Part shown: one piece after another, positions 16,516 to 24,056 of the stretch
Layout of the letters: every line of letters starts with the position of its first letter
Numbering within the stretch: position 1 is the stretch's first letter
Origin: UBA8752 sp002336475
GTDB lineage: Bacteria > Bacteroidota > Bacteroidia > Flavobacteriales_D > Sanyastnellaceae
Direction of reading: 5' to 3'
DNA: 64,000 bases
NCBI GenBank assembly: GCA_943846755.1
Contig: OX044365.1
Coordinates: forward strand, 744,001-808,000
The notes under the pieces: generated by a model
What the model was told of the DNA's origin: nothing
Databases searched by the model: none
Seen by the model: the letters and a program-made list of their open reading frames with translations, nothing else
Translations under genes and position numbers: made by a program

Positions 16516-17832
16516 TCAGCTTGCCATCCTTGAAATGCGGAATCCGAATCCTGCGATGTATGCGTAACAGAGCGCGGGAAGCAGCAGTGCCAATCCAAAT
16601 CCGGAAGCATCAACCAAGGCACCGAAAGCCGGCGGAATCACAGCTCCGCCCACAATGGCCGTGCACAAAACACCACTACCCTGTGGCTTGGCCTCTCCCA
16701 ACTCAGCAATTCCAAGCGTGAAAATCGTGGGGAACATGATCGAATTGAAAAGACCCACCGCCAACAACAAGAGCAGTGCAGAAAGGCCTGTGGCCATGCT
16801 GCTGGCTACCACCAATGCAAGCGCTATCGTGGAGAACACCCCCAAGAGCAAGGATGGCTTCAACCGCTGCATCAACCCAGCGCCAATAAAACGTCCGACC
16901 ATGGCCCCTCCCCAATAGAAGGTCAACAGCACTCCCAACTTTCCTTTGGGATCCAAATCCATGACCGATTGCCCCTTGATAGAAGCAGCCAACCCTGCCA
17001 TGTTCTCCAAAAACGGATGGGACTGCATCAGCTCATGCACATTGAGGTTCAATCCATAATTGACCATGTAGCTCCCCAAGGCGACCTCTGCTCCAACATA
17101 GACGAAAATTCCGGCTGCACCTGTCATCAAACGGCGATTGGCCATAAGTGCTGAAAGACTTCCTTCATCTCCTACCCCTTCCAAGATGCGAGGGAGAGAG
17201 ACTTTTCGAATGACAAAGGCGAGCGCTAGGAAAGCCACCGCCAGCATCACAAATGGCACTTGCACCGCGCCTGCCTCTGCCGAGCGATAGAGCTCCAATG
17301 CTGCCGATGACATGGAAGCCTGCTCCTGTCCGGTTTTGACCGTATCTCCCAGGAGGTAGCCCGCACTGACAATGGGCGCGATGGTGGTACCCAGCGAGTT
17401 GAAAGCCTGTGCCAAATTCAAACGGCTCGAAGCCCCCTCTTCTGGTCCCAACACTGAGATGTATGGATTGGCCGCAACCTGCAGAATGGTGATGCCTGAG
17501 GCGACCACAAACAAGGCCAGCAAGAACAAAGGGAAAAGGCGCGTGGAAGCCGCAGGGTAAAAAATCAGACACCCCATGGCAGCCAATGACAAGCCCGCCA
17601 TAATGCCATTCTTGTAGCCCATGCGCTTGATCATCCTTCCGCCTGGGATGGAGATTAACCCGTAAGCCGTGAACCATGCAAACTGAACCAAACCTGCTTG
17701 TAGGTAGGTTAACTCAAAAACGTCCTTGAGGCGAGGAATGAGGGCATCCACCAAAACCGTGATGAATCCCCACATGAAAAACAGCGAGGTCACCGTGATG
17801 AACGCCCCTCTGAATTGCTTCGAATTGATCAT
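16516..17832 (-). CDS. Sugar MFS transporter, FucP/GluP-like (FHS family)
   Basis: 438 residues from ATG 17832; a TTG six bases upstream lies inside the -7 box and is rejected. It has about twelve hydrophobic segments, with the FHS signatures LFFMWGFITVLVDALIPRLK, FTAYGLISIPGGRMIKRMGY, ILQVAANPYISVLGP and LNLAQAFNSLGTTIAP. Family members are proton- or sodium-coupled importers of fucose, glucose, galactose or N-acetylglucosamine in the inner membrane. No catabolic gene is adjacent, so the sugar is unknown. The gliding-type gene ends 38 bases upstream, but an exact -7 box three bases before the ATG suggests a separate leaderless transcript. Confidence 0.9.
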   Translation of the reverse strand: MINSKQFRGAFITVTSLFFMWGFITVLVDALIPRLKDVFELTYLQAGLVQFAWFTAYGLISIPGGRMIKRMGYKNGIMAGLSLAAMGCLIFYPAASTRLFPLFLLALFVVASGITILQVAANPYISVLGPEEGASSRLNLAQAFNSLGTTIAPIVSAGYLLGDTVKTGQEQASMSSAALELYRSAEAGAVQVPFVMLAVAFLALAFVIRKVSLPRILEGVGDEGSLSALMANRRLMTGAAGIFVYVGAEVALGSYMVNYGLNLNVHELMQSHPFLENMAGLAASIKGQSVMDLDPKGKLGVLLTFYWGGAMVGRFIGAGLMQRLKPSLLLGVFSTIALALVVASSMATGLSALLLLLAVGLFNSIMFPTIFTLGIAELGEAKPQGSGVLCTAIVGGAVIPPAFGALVDASGFGLALLLPALCYAYIAGFGFRISRMAS

Positions 17833-17835
17833 GCC

Positions 17836-17843
17836 CAAAAGTA
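17836..17843 (-). promoter_or_regulatory. -7 promoter box of the MFS gene
   Basis: Minus-strand TACTTTTG, three bases (GGC) from the ATG at 17832; a CTTG lies 18 bases further upstream as a -33-like element. This is the best-formed leaderless promoter in the window. Confidence 0.6.
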
Positions 17844-17875
17844 GACAAGGCAGAAGCGCTACAAGCTGTTTCAGC

Positions 17876-20800
17876 TCAACGCATCAACTCAATGGTGCCC
17901 GACAGTTCCTCTGCGTCGGTACGTGAACCTTTCCAGCGCAACCGGTAGTTGTACAGTCCGGTGGGCGCATAGTAATCGCCGCCCTTGACATTGCCCGTCC
18001 AAATTTCATCGGGATCGGTGCTGCTGTAAATCTCCTCACCCCAGCTGTTGAAGATGTTGATCTCGAAATAGACCACATCAGAAATGACCACCTGAAAACC
18101 ATCGTTGATCCCATCGTTGTTGGGCGTGAACGCATTGGGAACGTAAATCATCACCGGGCCTTCCACCAGCGTGTAGGCACTGTCGCGGCACCCCAGCGCA
18201 TTTGTAACGGTCAGCTGAGCGTAGTAGTCACCAAGACCGTCATACTCATGGGTGGGGCTCATCTCTTCCGATGATGCTCCATCACCGAAATTCCAATCGA
18301 AATCGCAGTTGGGACAAGGAGGCTCAGGCGTAGCGATGAATTCAATCCTCGTATCCGACAAGTAACTGGTATAAAAGTCACTGTAGATGTACTGTACCCC
18401 TACCTCAATGGTCTCCGTTAGGGTTTCACCGCATATGTCTGTGACTTCAATGGGGTAGCTGTATGAATTGCTCGGCGCCACATACTGGGCCTCTCCGAAT
18501 GCCGGAATGCTCGACCAGTTGTAGACAAAACCGCCTTCTCCTCCGGTGGCTGAGGCTGAAAGTGACAGCGCTTCGCCGCGGCATATCACGGTGTCTGGAC
18601 TGACTGTTAAGGTCATCGGGACGTCAGGGATCACCAACAGCGATGCGGTTTCGTCTGCTCCTCCGCAACCGTCCAACACTTCCACCGTGATGGGTGTGGT
18701 AACAAAGCTCTGAACCGTGACCTGGGGGTCGCTTCCTCCATAGGGCACTCCGCCCACAGTCCATTCATACGTATAGTCTCCCGCACCACTGACGATATCG
18801 ACCGCAATGACCGTATTGTCTACGCAGGATGCGCTGATGGAATCTTGCATGTCCACCACAAGGGGCGGGTTTTGAATGTCGATGGTGGTCGATGCGCTTC
18901 CCGTGGATTGACAATTGTCCGTGACATCTACTGTAAAGGAAGTAGAAAGGCCGGCATCATAGATGTAGGTCTCATTGTCAGAGACAGGATTGAAGTTCTG
19001 GCTCCATTGATAGGTGTATACACCACTTCCACCATCTATGCTGGGACTCAATTCGAAGGACTCAGTGCAAGGTCCCACAAGGGTGTCAGGCAAGGTCACT
19101 TCCAATGCTGGACTCACAACAATGACCTCCGTTTCAACCGTCACGAACTGCCCGCATCCGTCGCTGACTTCCAGTGTCAATGACATGTCTGCATCGGTGG
19201 TCCAATTCAAGGTCTGACTGAAGCCCAAGAAGGAAAACCCTTCAAGCCAAGCGAAATTGAAGTAAGGCTCTCCGCCAGACCAATCTGGTGTGATGCTAAA
19301 GGGAACGTTGCAGCTCACCTCATAGCTGTCGTCCAATTCCACAATCAGCTCAGGAACGTCGATGCTGACATTCACCATGGCTTCTGCGGTGAGGCCGCAG
19401 GCATCTTCGACAATCACATGGACTTCAGAGGCATTGAGCCAGGTAGACAGAAAAAAACTGTTGCCGTAACCAAAAGCTGGAAGGCCATCCTGAAGCTCCC
19501 AAGAATATGTGTATGGAGGATTGCCTCCCTCGGCTACCGCAAAAATCTCCTGGAATCCGTTGCACGAAAGCACCACGTCACCACCGAGAATCTCTGCAGT
19601 CAGTTCTGGGTATTCCTCTACTGTGATCTCGAAAAGCCCATCGTCTGATGGCATCCCACAAGTGTCGCTCACCGTCACCATGCATTCATAGACCCCTGCG
19701 GCAACAGGGATGTAATTGATCGCATTGGTGTCCAGTCCAGGTTCGCAATCCCAATTAAACGTGTAGTTGCCGTATCCGCCGGAGACTTCAGGCTGCAGTT
19801 CTACCGAATCTCCGACACAGAGCTCTGTCGCGAAACCATCCACGACAAGGGGATCGGGCTCGTCAATGATGTCAAACTCGAAATAACTCGTCAAGCCTCC
19901 CCCATTGCATGCTGCGAGGTTGAGAATTTCCATGATCACCGTCTCCGAACCTTCTGCGATTCCATCTTCAAAGGCATCTAACGGAAATTCTTGGACGGTC
20001 ACAAAAGGCGGGAAGAATACGGTGTCGGGCAGCAAGGTGAAGTCCACACCATTGGTGGCGGTACTCGAGCTGTAGTCGATGACGACCATCTCTTCGATGT
20101 CGATGATGGTCTCGAGCGGACGGGTAAACGTCAGCATCGCTTCACCACAATCTTCGAAGATCACAGGATTGTCCGTGACCAAATCTGCTCCAACGTTGAT
20201 GTTGAGGTCAACCTCTACCACAGAATTCGATTCAAACGATCCCGATTCCAAGATGACAAATGACTCCAGCGCCGTGTCAGAACCGTCAGCAATGGCCAAG
20301 CGAATGTGGTACGTCTCACCGCATTCCACCAAACTCTCCGCGGTGAGCTTTACCGTGTAGCCATTTTGGCACAAGACATCGTTCGCAGGGTTGTCGATGT
20401 AATAGGCCGAATTGGTCACGTTGTTTACCGAGCTGATCGTGATGGCCAACTGCGGGTCTGAGTCTGGAACTTCGGCAAGGTTGATTGCATTGTCCGCATA
20501 AGGACCGTTGATGCCGGGGCCGCTCAAGAAGAAACCAAAAATATCGTTGTACTGGCTGTTGATCCAGGCCAAATACTCATCAGAACCAAAGACATAGTTG
20601 AACTTGATGCTGTCACCTGTTGCCACAAAATCAAACTCAATGGCACAAACGTCATTGACACTGGTGACGCCGAAGCTCTGTCCAATCAGTGGGGGAACGC
20701 TGTTGGCGATGTTCAACAAATCCGCATCGCCAGAGACTTCCAATCCATCCTCAATGAAATCGTCAATACACCCGTCATCGATGTTGGCAGGATTATTGGC

Positions 20801-21058
20801 GACCTCAGTAGAGAGGATCAAGCCCGCCTGAATGGGAAATTCTGTCGGGTCAAAACCTGTGATTTCTCCTATTTGAACCGGACTCCCCGTAAACTGAACG
20901 TTGGTGGCTTCTACGCCCGTTCCCAGCAAGACATCATTGACGTATTCATCTGGGGTCAAGGTGCTGTTTACCTCTAACTGGGCTGAAACAGAGGCGCCCA
21001 GCAGTAGAAGGGCACCAACAACCATCGTCCGAAGGACACCCGATAAAGAGGATTTCAT
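17876..21058 (-). CDS. Large T9SS-exported protein with gliding-motility C-terminal domain
   Basis: 1060 residues from ATG 21058; the frame is open further upstream, but that stretch runs into the terminator of the sigma-factor gene. Signal peptide VVGALLLLGASVSAQ, then a choice-of-anchor L-type domain (LTPDEYVNDVLLGTGV to about residue 270, with GLILSTE and FGSDEYL), a Calx-beta-like stretch, and several immunoglobulin/PKD-like units each with a Cys pair and the pattern GGxxxYTYxW. A true PKD unit near the end has WNFGDGASSEEMSPTHEY. The last ~90 residues are the type B sorting domain: FTPNNDGINDGF, IFNSWGEEIYSS and GLYNYRLRWKG. Exported by type IX secretion to the surface or medium; an adhesin role is inferred. 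Confidence 0.92.
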   Translation of the reverse strand: MKSSLSGVLRTMVVGALLLLGASVSAQLEVNSTLTPDEYVNDVLLGTGVEATNVQFTGSPVQIGEITGFDPTEFPIQAGLILSTEVANNPANIDDGCIDDFIEDGLEVSGDADLLNIANSVPPLIGQSFGVTSVNDVCAIEFDFVATGDSIKFNYVFGSDEYLAWINSQYNDIFGFFLSGPGINGPYADNAINLAEVPDSDPQLAITISSVNNVTNSAYYIDNPANDVLCQNGYTVKLTAESLVECGETYHIRLAIADGSDTALESFVILESGSFESNSVVEVDLNINVGADLVTDNPVIFEDCGEAMLTFTRPLETIIDIEEMVVIDYSSSTATNGVDFTLLPDTVFFPPFVTVQEFPLDAFEDGIAEGSETVIMEILNLAACNGGGLTSYFEFDIIDEPDPLVVDGFATELCVGDSVELQPEVSGGYGNYTFNWDCEPGLDTNAINYIPVAAGVYECMVTVSDTCGMPSDDGLFEITVEEYPELTAEILGGDVVLSCNGFQEIFAVAEGGNPPYTYSWELQDGLPAFGYGNSFFLSTWLNASEVHVIVEDACGLTAEAMVNVSIDVPELIVELDDSYEVSCNVPFSITPDWSGGEPYFNFAWLEGFSFLGFSQTLNWTTDADMSLTLEVSDGCGQFVTVETEVIVVSPALEVTLPDTLVGPCTESFELSPSIDGGSGVYTYQWSQNFNPVSDNETYIYDAGLSTSFTVDVTDNCQSTGSASTTIDIQNPPLVVDMQDSISASCVDNTVIAVDIVSGAGDYTYEWTVGGVPYGGSDPQVTVQSFVTTPITVEVLDGCGGADETASLLVIPDVPMTLTVSPDTVICRGEALSLSASATGGEGGFVYNWSSIPAFGEAQYVAPSNSYSYPIEVTDICGETLTETIEVGVQYIYSDFYTSYLSDTRIEFIATPEPPCPNCDFDWNFGDGASSEEMSPTHEYDGLGDYYAQLTVTNALGCRDSAYTLVEGPVMIYVPNAFTPNNDGINDGFQVVISDVVYFEINIFNSWGEEIYSSTDPDEIWTGNVKGGDYYAPTGLYNYRLRWKGSRTDAEELSGTIELMR

Positions 21059-21101
21059 AATGTCAATCATGATTGGCGCAATGTATCGATCATAGGACGA
21101 C

Positions 21102-21137
21102 AAAAAAGGCGAAAGGTTGCGCACCTTTCGCCTTTTA
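21102..21137 (-). terminator. Intrinsic terminator after the ECF sigma factor gene
   Basis: Perfect fourteen-base arms AAAAGGCGAAAGGT and ACCTTTCGCCTTTT with a five-base loop; on the minus strand it ends in a T run. It lies 41 bases past the sigma-factor stop and before the start of the gliding-type gene, so the latter needs its own promoter. Confidence 0.9.
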
Positions 21138-21177
21138 AGACAACATTCTCTGAACGAGATGGGAATTGGATCTCTCC

Positions 21178-21687
21178 TCAGTTCACTGCGAACTCAGAGA
21201 GCTCTTCTCTCAAACGCTTTCGGGCGTGGAAAATGCGGCTCTTCACGGTACCCATAGGGATGTCCAATTCCTCTGCGATTTCATCGTAATGGAAGCCGTC
21301 GAGAAACATTGAAAATGGACGGCGGAAATCGAACTTCAATCGAGAAATGGCGGATTGGATGTCGTCGATGTTAATCAAAGACGTCACTGAATCGTGATGA
21401 TAGTCTTGACCTGAGTTCAGGAAGTACTGGTTCTCCGTCTGGTCGACAATGGTATTCTGAAAGCGCTTCTTCTTGTAGTTGTTGATGAAGATGTTGCGCA
21501 TGATCGTATACAACCACCCCTTAATGTTGGTCCCTTCCTTGAAATTGTTCTTGTAACGCAGCGCTTTCACGAACGTTTCTTGAACCAAATCATTGGCGTC
21601 ATCGCGGTCCCGTGTGAAACCCATGGCAAATCCTGAAAGGAACTCCTGGTGACTGGTCAGGAGATTGTTGAATTCGATTGTGGACAT
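21178..21687 (-). CDS. RNA polymerase ECF-type sigma-70 factor
   Basis: 169 residues from ATG 21687 (MSTIEFNNLL); an upstream TTG is possible but overlaps a promoter-like box TAATCTTTG. Region 2 is seen in FTRDRDDANDLVQETFVKAL and GWLYTIMRNIFINNYKK, region 4 in FDFRRPFSMFLDGFHYDEIA and IPMGTVKSRIFHARKRL. It would direct RNA polymerase to a special promoter set. No anti-sigma factor gene is next to it, and it is a single-gene unit closed by a strong terminator. The CarH-like regulator upstream on the same strand may be functionally linked. Confidence 0.92.
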   Translation of the reverse strand: MSTIEFNNLLTSHQEFLSGFAMGFTRDRDDANDLVQETFVKALRYKNNFKEGTNIKGWLYTIMRNIFINNYKKKRFQNTIVDQTENQYFLNSGQDYHHDSVTSLINIDDIQSAISRLKFDFRRPFSMFLDGFHYDEIAEELDIPMGTVKSRIFHARKRLREELSEFAVN

Positions 21688-21851
21688 GTGTTCAATGTTG
21701 TGGGCCAAAGATTAAACAAAATCTTCGCCGTCACAATTTTCTGTTCATCTTTTTTTCTTTAACGATAAACAAAACCCCTCATTTGCCCGGTTTTAGGGCA
21801 ATATGTTTAACCCAACAGCCCAAAGTGTTGACAAGATAAGGTGGTATAAAC

Positions 21852-21863
21852 GGGGGGGGGGGG
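21852..21863. repeat. Homopolymer tract of 12 G
   Basis: Twelve consecutive G on the plus strand, two bases from the stop codon of the MerR-type gene (which reads the other strand). Such tracts slip during replication and sequencing. Here length changes would alter only non-coding sequence. Confidence 0.85.
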
Positions 21864-21865
21864 AA

Positions 21866-22765
21866 TCAGGTGCTGAGGAGCGCCCCGATCAAGGATTGAC
21901 CGTCTCCGTGCAACTGCACGCTGGGGTCTGGAGTGTCCACATTGGCAAAGACCCTGCCTGCCAAATGGAATTTGAGGTTTGTACCCGAGGCTTCTCTCAA
22001 CACCCTGCGCAGGTAATCTGGAACACCGTTCTCTGCCGGGTAAGTCGTGCAATATGCCACGCACTTCAATTCGGGGAACTGGGTCGTCATTTGGACCAAA
22101 TCCTCCAGGGGTACGGATTGACCCAGAAATAAGCTGCGGTATCCTGCCTTGCGCAGCAGGAAGTGAACCATCATCAAGCTGATGTCATGTATTTCACGTT
22201 CTGGTAAGAACAACGCAAATACATCATCATTGTAACCCGATTCTACAGGAGGCAGCTCATCCACCGCCCTGAACAACCGCTGCCGGATCAGATTGCTCAC
22301 AAAGTGCTCATGCGCAGGGCAAATGGCACTGGTGAGCCAAAGCATTCCAATTTCTCCCATGAACGGGAGGTACAGCCTGAGCATCAAATCGCTCAGTCCA
22401 CTTTGGTCTTCGTAGGTCTTGGAGACGCTTCGGAACAACTGCTCATCGAAATTGAGCATGCTGATTTTCAGCATTCCCATCCAATGGTCTTCACTCGAGC
22501 CAGACGTGCCGAGGCTTCTAATGGCCGCTTTGATTTCCCGCTCCTCCATGGAAGCAATTCTTGAAATCTTGTGGCCGTTTTGGTTCAGCAATCCAACGTT
22601 GAGAAGACGCTTTAAATCTTCTGAACTGTAGAACCTAATGTTGGTGGAAGTGCGTCGGGGACTCAGCAATCCGTAGCGCTGTTCCCAAGCGCGAATGGTG
22701 TGCGCTTTTATCCCCGTAAAATGTTCGAGGTCCTTGATTGAGAATTCTTGCACAGCTGCTGACAC
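21866..22765 (-). CDS. MerR-family regulator with cobalamin-binding C-terminus (CarA/CarH-like)
   Basis: 299 residues from GTG 22765; a TTG three codons upstream is an alternative. Residues 7-75 form the MerR helix-turn-helix (FSIKDLEHFTGIKAHTIRAW, YGLLSPRRTSTNIRFYS). The C-terminal part matches the methionine-synthase-like cobalamin module of CarH: W143 with E153 and H154 nine residues on (the Wx9EH motif that caps adenosylcobalamin), and EIH with His193 where the lower axial ligand sits, followed by AGYRSLFLGQSVPLEDL. CarH proteins are light-responsive repressors of carotenoid genes. No carotenoid genes are in the window; the ECF sigma gene lies downstream on the same strand. The third position of the motif is Phe155, not His. 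Confidence 0.82.
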   Translation of the reverse strand: MSAAVQEFSIKDLEHFTGIKAHTIRAWEQRYGLLSPRRTSTNIRFYSSEDLKRLLNVGLLNQNGHKISRIASMEEREIKAAIRSLGTSGSSEDHWMGMLKISMLNFDEQLFRSVSKTYEDQSGLSDLMLRLYLPFMGEIGMLWLTSAICPAHEHFVSNLIRQRLFRAVDELPPVESGYNDDVFALFLPEREIHDISLMMVHFLLRKAGYRSLFLGQSVPLEDLVQMTTQFPELKCVAYCTTYPAENGVPDYLRRVLREASGTNLKFHLAGRVFANVDTPDPSVQLHGDGQSLIGALLST

Positions 22766-22819
22766 GTAAGACAAACACCTAACTGGGACGTTTGTTCTCC
22801 TGCAAGATGAAGCGAACCG

Positions 22820-22827
22820 TAATTTTG
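22820..22827 (+). promoter_or_regulatory. -7 promoter box of the GlmU-like gene
   Basis: TAATTTTG, an exact TAnnTTTG match, 23 bases before the ATG at 22851. The nearest TTTG upstream is 25 bases away, a longer spacer than usual. Confidence 0.45.
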
Positions 22828-22850
22828 GCAGACCCCCAGACATAGCCCCT

Positions 22851-23987
22851 ATGCCCACAATCCAACTTTTCGAAGACGGACCCTGCAATCAGCTGCATCC
22901 TTTTCACCTTATCGATGGTGTACAGGGCATCCGATTTGGAGCCTTCACGCAGCAGGAACGCTGGCATTTGATGCTCCCCTCCCTAAATGTCGGTGTCCCT
23001 GACACAGCCAAGCTCAAAGTCAATGCACGCTGGGTTCCTGAAGAATCCGCCCGTCCGATTCTTGCAGCATTAAAGCCCGGTGAGAAACTGGTGCAAGGGA
23101 AAGATGTACTCGCGGTCTTTGATGGCGAAGAGGAAAGCAACACGACCCGCGTGGAAGCATCCCCCCATCAAACCTTGCTCTGCAATGCCAATGAGCTGTT
23201 TGGACTTCTTGGCGACCGAATCAACCTCGATGTAGAGGCCCTGAAGGATCAATGGTCCCTCCAGCCTTTTAGCGCCTCCCCCCCCACTTTCGTTTTTGGT
23301 CCACTCGGCGCGTTTTTGGTCAGCCCCACAGCGGACATCAAAGCGGCCACAGTAGATGTTACATCAGGGCCCGTCATTGTGGGACCTGGGGCTGCCATAG
23401 AAGCTGGCGCACATCTCAAAGGCCCACTGATCATTGGCGAAGGTGCCACCATTCGCATGGGAGGGCGGATATCGGGACCCACCACCATTGGTCCCCATTG
23501 CAAAGTGGGCGGTGAAGTCTCCAATGTCAATTTCCAAGGTTGGGCGAACAAAGCACATGATGGCTTCTTGGGCAACAGCGTTATTGGACGCTGGTGCAAT
23601 CTGGGAGCGGGCACGGAGTCCAGCAATCTGAAGAACACCTACGGAGAAGTGCGGCAATGGAATGCCCAAAGCCAAAGCATTCAAGGCACAGGATTGCAGT
23701 TCTGCGGCTTGCTCATGGGAGACCACAGCAAATGTGGCATTGGTACTACGTTTAATACGGGTACGGTAGTGGACCCTGCCAGCGCCATTTTTGATGCCGG
23801 ATTCCCTCCTAAACACCTTCCTGCTTTCAGTTGGTACAATGCACGCACGTCCAACATGGAGATACAAGACCTGGACCGCATGCTCGCTACTGCTGAAAAG
23901 GTCATGGCCCGGCGTGGGGTGAACATGACCGCTATCCAACGTGACACATTGACACAATTGCACGCTGCACGCATTGCCGCGGGCTGA
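22851..23987 (+). CDS. GlmU-like sugar nucleotidyltransferase-related protein with left-handed beta-helix
   Basis: 378 residues. The N-terminal ~160 residues are a reduced nucleotidyltransferase-like domain (HPFHLIDGVQGIRFGAFTQQERW) without the GXGTRM-type pyrophosphorylase loop of true GlmU. From about 155 to 330 hexapeptide repeats form a left-handed beta-helix: GPVIVGPGAAIEAGAHLKGP, LIIGEGATIRMGGRISGP and TTIGPHCKVGGEVSNV. This layout is widespread in Bacteroidota and annotated as putative sugar nucleotidyltransferase; the acceptor and product are unknown. First gene of a plus-strand series reaching bshA, with lon 69 bases downstream. Confidence 0.85.
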   Translation: MPTIQLFEDGPCNQLHPFHLIDGVQGIRFGAFTQQERWHLMLPSLNVGVPDTAKLKVNARWVPEESARPILAALKPGEKLVQGKDVLAVFDGEEESNTTRVEASPHQTLLCNANELFGLLGDRINLDVEALKDQWSLQPFSASPPTFVFGPLGAFLVSPTADIKAATVDVTSGPVIVGPGAAIEAGAHLKGPLIIGEGATIRMGGRISGPTTIGPHCKVGGEVSNVNFQGWANKAHDGFLGNSVIGRWCNLGAGTESSNLKNTYGEVRQWNAQSQSIQGTGLQFCGLLMGDHSKCGIGTTFNTGTVVDPASAIFDAGFPPKHLPAFSWYNARTSNMEIQDLDRMLATAEKVMARRGVNMTAIQRDTLTQLHAARIAAG

Positions 23988-24056
23988 ATCTCTGCCAACT
24001 TGACCCCATTCATTCTGTCCCGGACCAGTGGCCCGGTTTTAGCCCATTGAGACGCG

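Noticed and set aside
21852..21863. Phase variation of the MerR protein by the G12 tract
   Set aside because: The tract lies outside the reading frame, past the stop codon.
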